Assembly: GCA_022784805.1 (NCBI GenBank)
Contig: JALFYG010000129.1
Span: forward strand, 1 to 8,210
Length of the DNA stretch: 8,210 nucleotides
From: Spirochaetales bacterium
GTDB taxonomy: Bacteria > Spirochaetota > Spirochaetia > Sphaerochaetales > Sphaerochaetaceae
Reading direction: 5' to 3'
Each line of letters starts with the position of its first letter. The first letter of the stretch is position 1. A model generated the notes under the pieces. The model did no database searches and was not told where the DNA came from. It worked only from the letters and a program-made list of their open reading frames with translations. The translations under genes and the position numbers were made by a program. This document shows, piece by piece, positions 6,699-8,210 of the stretch.

Positions 6699-7229
6699 AT
6701 GGATTTATCAAATTCAAAGCGTATTCAGTCATTAATGATGATAGATGATTCAGATAGGAAAAGAGAATTAAAAATAGTGGTTTCCTTTCTCTTATTCGGG
6801 CTTGAAGACTATCTGAAACCGTATCTCGATGATACAAACGGATATGAATTTCTAGTATCTCCGCAACTCGAATACAAAAAGGATTATCTCTATTATGGCT
6901 ATAGTAATGAAGGCGAGATAGAAATTGATGTAAATACAAAAGGGGAACGATATGAAAAGCAGATTCTGCTGAGGATTGTAGTTGACGATTCTAGCAAAGC
7001 GTGCTTTATCCCTAACATCATGATCCACAGCTCAATGTTACATAAAGGCATTGGGAAAGGCATGATAAGGAAATGCTTCGATATTTCCAGCCACTTTGGA
7101 TTTTCGTTATATGTCGTCCAGCTTGATGATTCATTTCTTAATCGGTTGTTACGAAGAGGTGCGCTGCAAACGGGTCTCGATGAGGTTCTCATTACTGATA
7201 ATACAGATTTAGAACCCCATGAGATTTAG
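6699..7229 (+). CDS. GNAT-like acetyltransferase fold protein, function unknown
   Basis: This is a 176-aa soluble protein. The strongest motif is at about residues 105-123: a hydrophobic strand (IPNIMIH) followed by LHKGIGKGMI. It fits the R/Q-x-x-G-x-G/A acyl-CoA-binding loop of GNAT acetyltransferases (with K instead of R/Q) and the helix that follows. A strand GFSLYVVQL (134-142) and then FLNRLLRRGA (146-155) match the later GNAT elements. The acceptor substrate is unknown. ATG 6699 is chosen over the in-frame GTG 6684 because GAAGAGG (6686-6692) sits 6 nt before the ATG. It is divergent from the HTH gene and is followed by a broken phage-type gene on the other strand, so a mobile-element origin is likely. 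The fold assignment is moderate; loss of enzymatic function cannot be excluded. Confidence 0.75.
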   Translation: MDLSNSKRIQSLMMIDDSDRKRELKIVVSFLLFGLEDYLKPYLDDTNGYEFLVSPQLEYKKDYLYYGYSNEGEIEIDVNTKGERYEKQILLRIVVDDSSKACFIPNIMIHSSMLHKGIGKGMIRKCFDISSHFGFSLYVVQLDDSFLNRLLRRGALQTGLDEVLITDNTDLEPHEI

Positions 7230-7242
7230 CAGTTGTTGCCCC

Positions 7243-7648
7243 CTATGTTGGGATTTTTATCATTCTCAATGCATTCCTGTGTACATAGAATACATGGTTT
7301 GATGCCCATCCAAGCTCGGAGGCTATATCCTCCCATTTCATGAACGTGAGGTATCTCATCTCAAGGACAAGGTGGCACGAGGAATCAGGAACATCGTTTA
7401 TCGTTCTTTGTATCGAGCGGATAACCGAGGCAAGCTCCTCAGTATCATGGAGTATTTCCTCCTTCGACGGTAAGGAGCTTCATCATTGCTTCCTCCATAG
7501 GGGATTTCAAATGATTAGGGTTCTTAGGAAGCTCGGATCTCTTAACCCTCGCTCTTTCAGCGAGCTTCCTGATAATCTCCGCTCTCTTCATCTTGCTCTC
7601 TATGAGCCCCTTAAGCTCGAAAGCCTGTGAAAGCTATTCCTGTAGCCT
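7243..7648 (-). pseudogene. Broken gene resembling phage DUF1492-type HTH protein
   Basis: Joining two minus-strand frames gives about 133 residues resembling the small phage DUF1492 family. The first part has LSQAFELKGLIESK, LAERARVKRSELPKNPN and SPMEEAMMKLLTVE. After a frame change near 7459-7463 the second part reads EEILHDTEELASVIRSI, CHLVLEMRYLTFMKWEDIA and HVFYVHRNALRMI, a sigma-like C-terminal HTH, ending at TAG 7243-7245. Two lesions are visible. A TAG (7634-7636) stands where relatives have Tyr in a YLxQA motif. One extra base in GAAGGAGGAA leads frame 1 to TGA at 7445-7447. A TGA overlapping the likely ATG (7650-7652, other frame) may be a third. Relatives are found in prophages, where they are thought to regulate late genes. 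This copy is probably dead unless the extra base is an assembly error. Confidence 0.75.
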
Positions 7649-7652
7649 TCAT

Positions 7653-8060
7653 TTTTTCAATTTCAATAGTTATAATATTTATAGCATCTTTGTCTTTTTG
7701 CATATTTCTTCTTTGCACTTTCCGATATGATTTACATGAAGAGAACTAAGAAAAGCATTGAAGTACAACCAAAGGTAAATAGGCTTTCTAATTGCATTTT
7801 TATGCAAATGACTCATAGCATAGAAATACAATGGAATGAATTATTTTAGATGATAAATGCTCTGTTTTTGAATGTTGATGCAACCTCGATTTATTAGTTC
7901 TAAAAATGTATCTGCGGGAAAATGGGAAACTTTTTATGGTGGCTTGAGAAAACTTTGAGAAAAACTTTTGGAATATAATAGAGGAAATTAAAGCAAAAGA
8001 AAGAAATTAAGTATAAATAAGAAAAGCAAATATTTCTATAATTTCCCTAATTTATCAAAA
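7653..8060. other. AT-rich non-coding stretch
   Basis: I see no gene with a credible ribosome binding site here. A 37-codon frame (7736-7849) starts at ATG but has no Shine-Dalgarno sequence. A near-perfect direct repeat TGAGAAAACTTT / TGAGAAAAACTTT occupies 7945-7969. The final ~90 bases before the tRNA fragment are very purine- and AT-rich, as is common at the end of an integrated element. Confidence 0.5.
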
Positions 8061-8061
8061 G

Positions 8062-8088
8062 CTCTCGGGTTCGATCCCCGTCTCTCAC
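8062..8088 (+). other. tRNA 3'-end fragment, probable attachment site (att)
   Basis: The sequence contains a T-arm with a canonical loop: CGGG-TTCGATC-CCCG (about 8066-8080), followed by the 7-nt acceptor strand CTCTCAC (8082-8088) and a G that would be the discriminator base. The 5' acceptor strand, D-arm and anticodon arm are absent upstream, so this is not a whole tRNA. The outermost T-stem pair is T-T, consistent with the original base having been replaced at a junction. tRNA 3' ends are the usual targets of tyrosine recombinases, which leave such a fragment at the far end of an inserted element. A G discriminator would fit tRNA-Ser, but the identity is a guess. No CCA is encoded. Confidence 0.65.
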
Positions 8089-8092
8089 GAAT

Positions 8093-8126
8093 AAGACTCT
8101 AGGTATAATGCTTAGAGTCTTTTTTT
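8093..8126 (+). terminator. Intrinsic terminator after the tRNA fragment
   Basis: A perfect 9-bp stem AAGACTCTA (8093-8101) / TAGAGTCTT (8113-8121), with an 11-nt loop, runs into seven T residues (8120-8126). It lies 5 nt after the tRNA acceptor end, so it was most likely the terminator of the tRNA gene that was the integration target. Confidence 0.85.
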
Positions 8127-8184
8127 GTGCTTGTAGATTATAATAATTGAAAGTGGAAATATAAAAGTGAGTACTGATCAACTA

Positions 8185-8207
8185 CCCACGCAGTAGAACT
8201 GCGGGGG
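8185..8207. repeat. Imperfect hairpin at the window edge, possible IS200/IS605-type end
   Basis: CCC-A-CGCAGT / ACTGCG-G-GGG forms a 9-bp stem with one A-G mismatch and a 3-nt loop (AGA). It is the most GC-rich spot in an AT-rich neighbourhood and is cut off near the end of the window. The form (CCCACGC...GCGGGGG) resembles the subterminal hairpins of IS200/IS605-family elements and TnpB-associated RNAs. No transposase is visible, so this is a suggestion only. Confidence 0.35.
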
Positions 8208-8210
8208 CGT

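Noticed and set aside
7232..7257. CCC...GGG followed by T-run after the GNAT-like gene as a terminator.
   Set aside because: Only three convincing base pairs; it also falls on the C-terminal end of the minus-strand pseudogene.
7340..7630. 96-codon rightward open frame.
   Set aside because: It is antisense to the DUF1492-like pseudogene, whose minus-strand reading has family-like motifs; this frame has none.
7736..7849. 37-codon rightward frame starting at ATG 7736.
   Set aside because: No ribosome binding site or well-spaced promoter, and no recognisable sequence.
1..8210. CRISPR array or complete tRNA/rRNA gene.
   Set aside because: No regularly spaced identical repeats were seen, and the only tRNA-like sequence lacks its 5' half.

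Overview
The window most resembles accessory (island-like) DNA of a low-GC spirochaete or relative. The organism call is tentative. It rests mainly on the HU protein, whose sequence (RNPKTGE arm, HGVAVFR, GKELK C-terminal segment) recalls spirochaetal HU, and on the AT-rich background. No housekeeping gene cluster is present. The right edge carries a fragment matching only the 3' end of a tRNA gene, followed by a good intrinsic terminator. That is the usual appearance of the distal attachment site of an element integrated into a tRNA gene, so much or all of the DNA to its left may be an integrated element.

Layout: (1) 1-285 is non-coding, with short repeats, DnaA-box-like 9-mers and a promoter. 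(2) 307-4154 is a rightward three-gene unit: HU; a single-pass membrane protein with a coiled-coil/helical extracytoplasmic part (488 aa); and a signal-peptide protein of 682 aa that starts inside the stop codon region of the preceding gene (ATGA overlap). The 682-aa protein has a PD-(D/E)XK-like motif set near its N-terminus (D72, E91-x-K93, then QMSDAWI) and glycine-zipper/hydrophobic segments near its C-terminus, so it looks like a secreted nuclease-type toxin or effector with unusual architecture. (3) 4155-4524 is an AT-rich convergent intergenic region with several inverted repeats. (4) 4525-6447 is a leftward pair: a HTH protein of unknown role, then a CoiA-like zinc-binding/nuclease protein. 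The HTH gene has a clear promoter with an inverted repeat over its -10. (5) 6634-7229 is a rightward GNAT-like gene preceded by a possible 17-codon leader. (6) 7243-7648 on the minus strand is a broken gene, recoverable only by joining frames. It resembles the phage DUF1492 family of small HTH proteins. (7) 7653-8060 is AT-rich DNA without a convincing gene. (8) 8062-8126 is the tRNA 3' fragment and terminator. (9) 8185-8207 is an imperfect hairpin cut close to the window end, similar in form to IS200/IS605-type ends.

The best candidate for something undescribed is the membrane protein plus secreted nuclease-like protein, co-transcribed with an HU gene. The pair overlaps by 4 bp, both are predicted to leave the cytoplasm at least in part, and neither matches a complete architecture I recognise. 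All functional statements for the pair are inference from motifs and layout.
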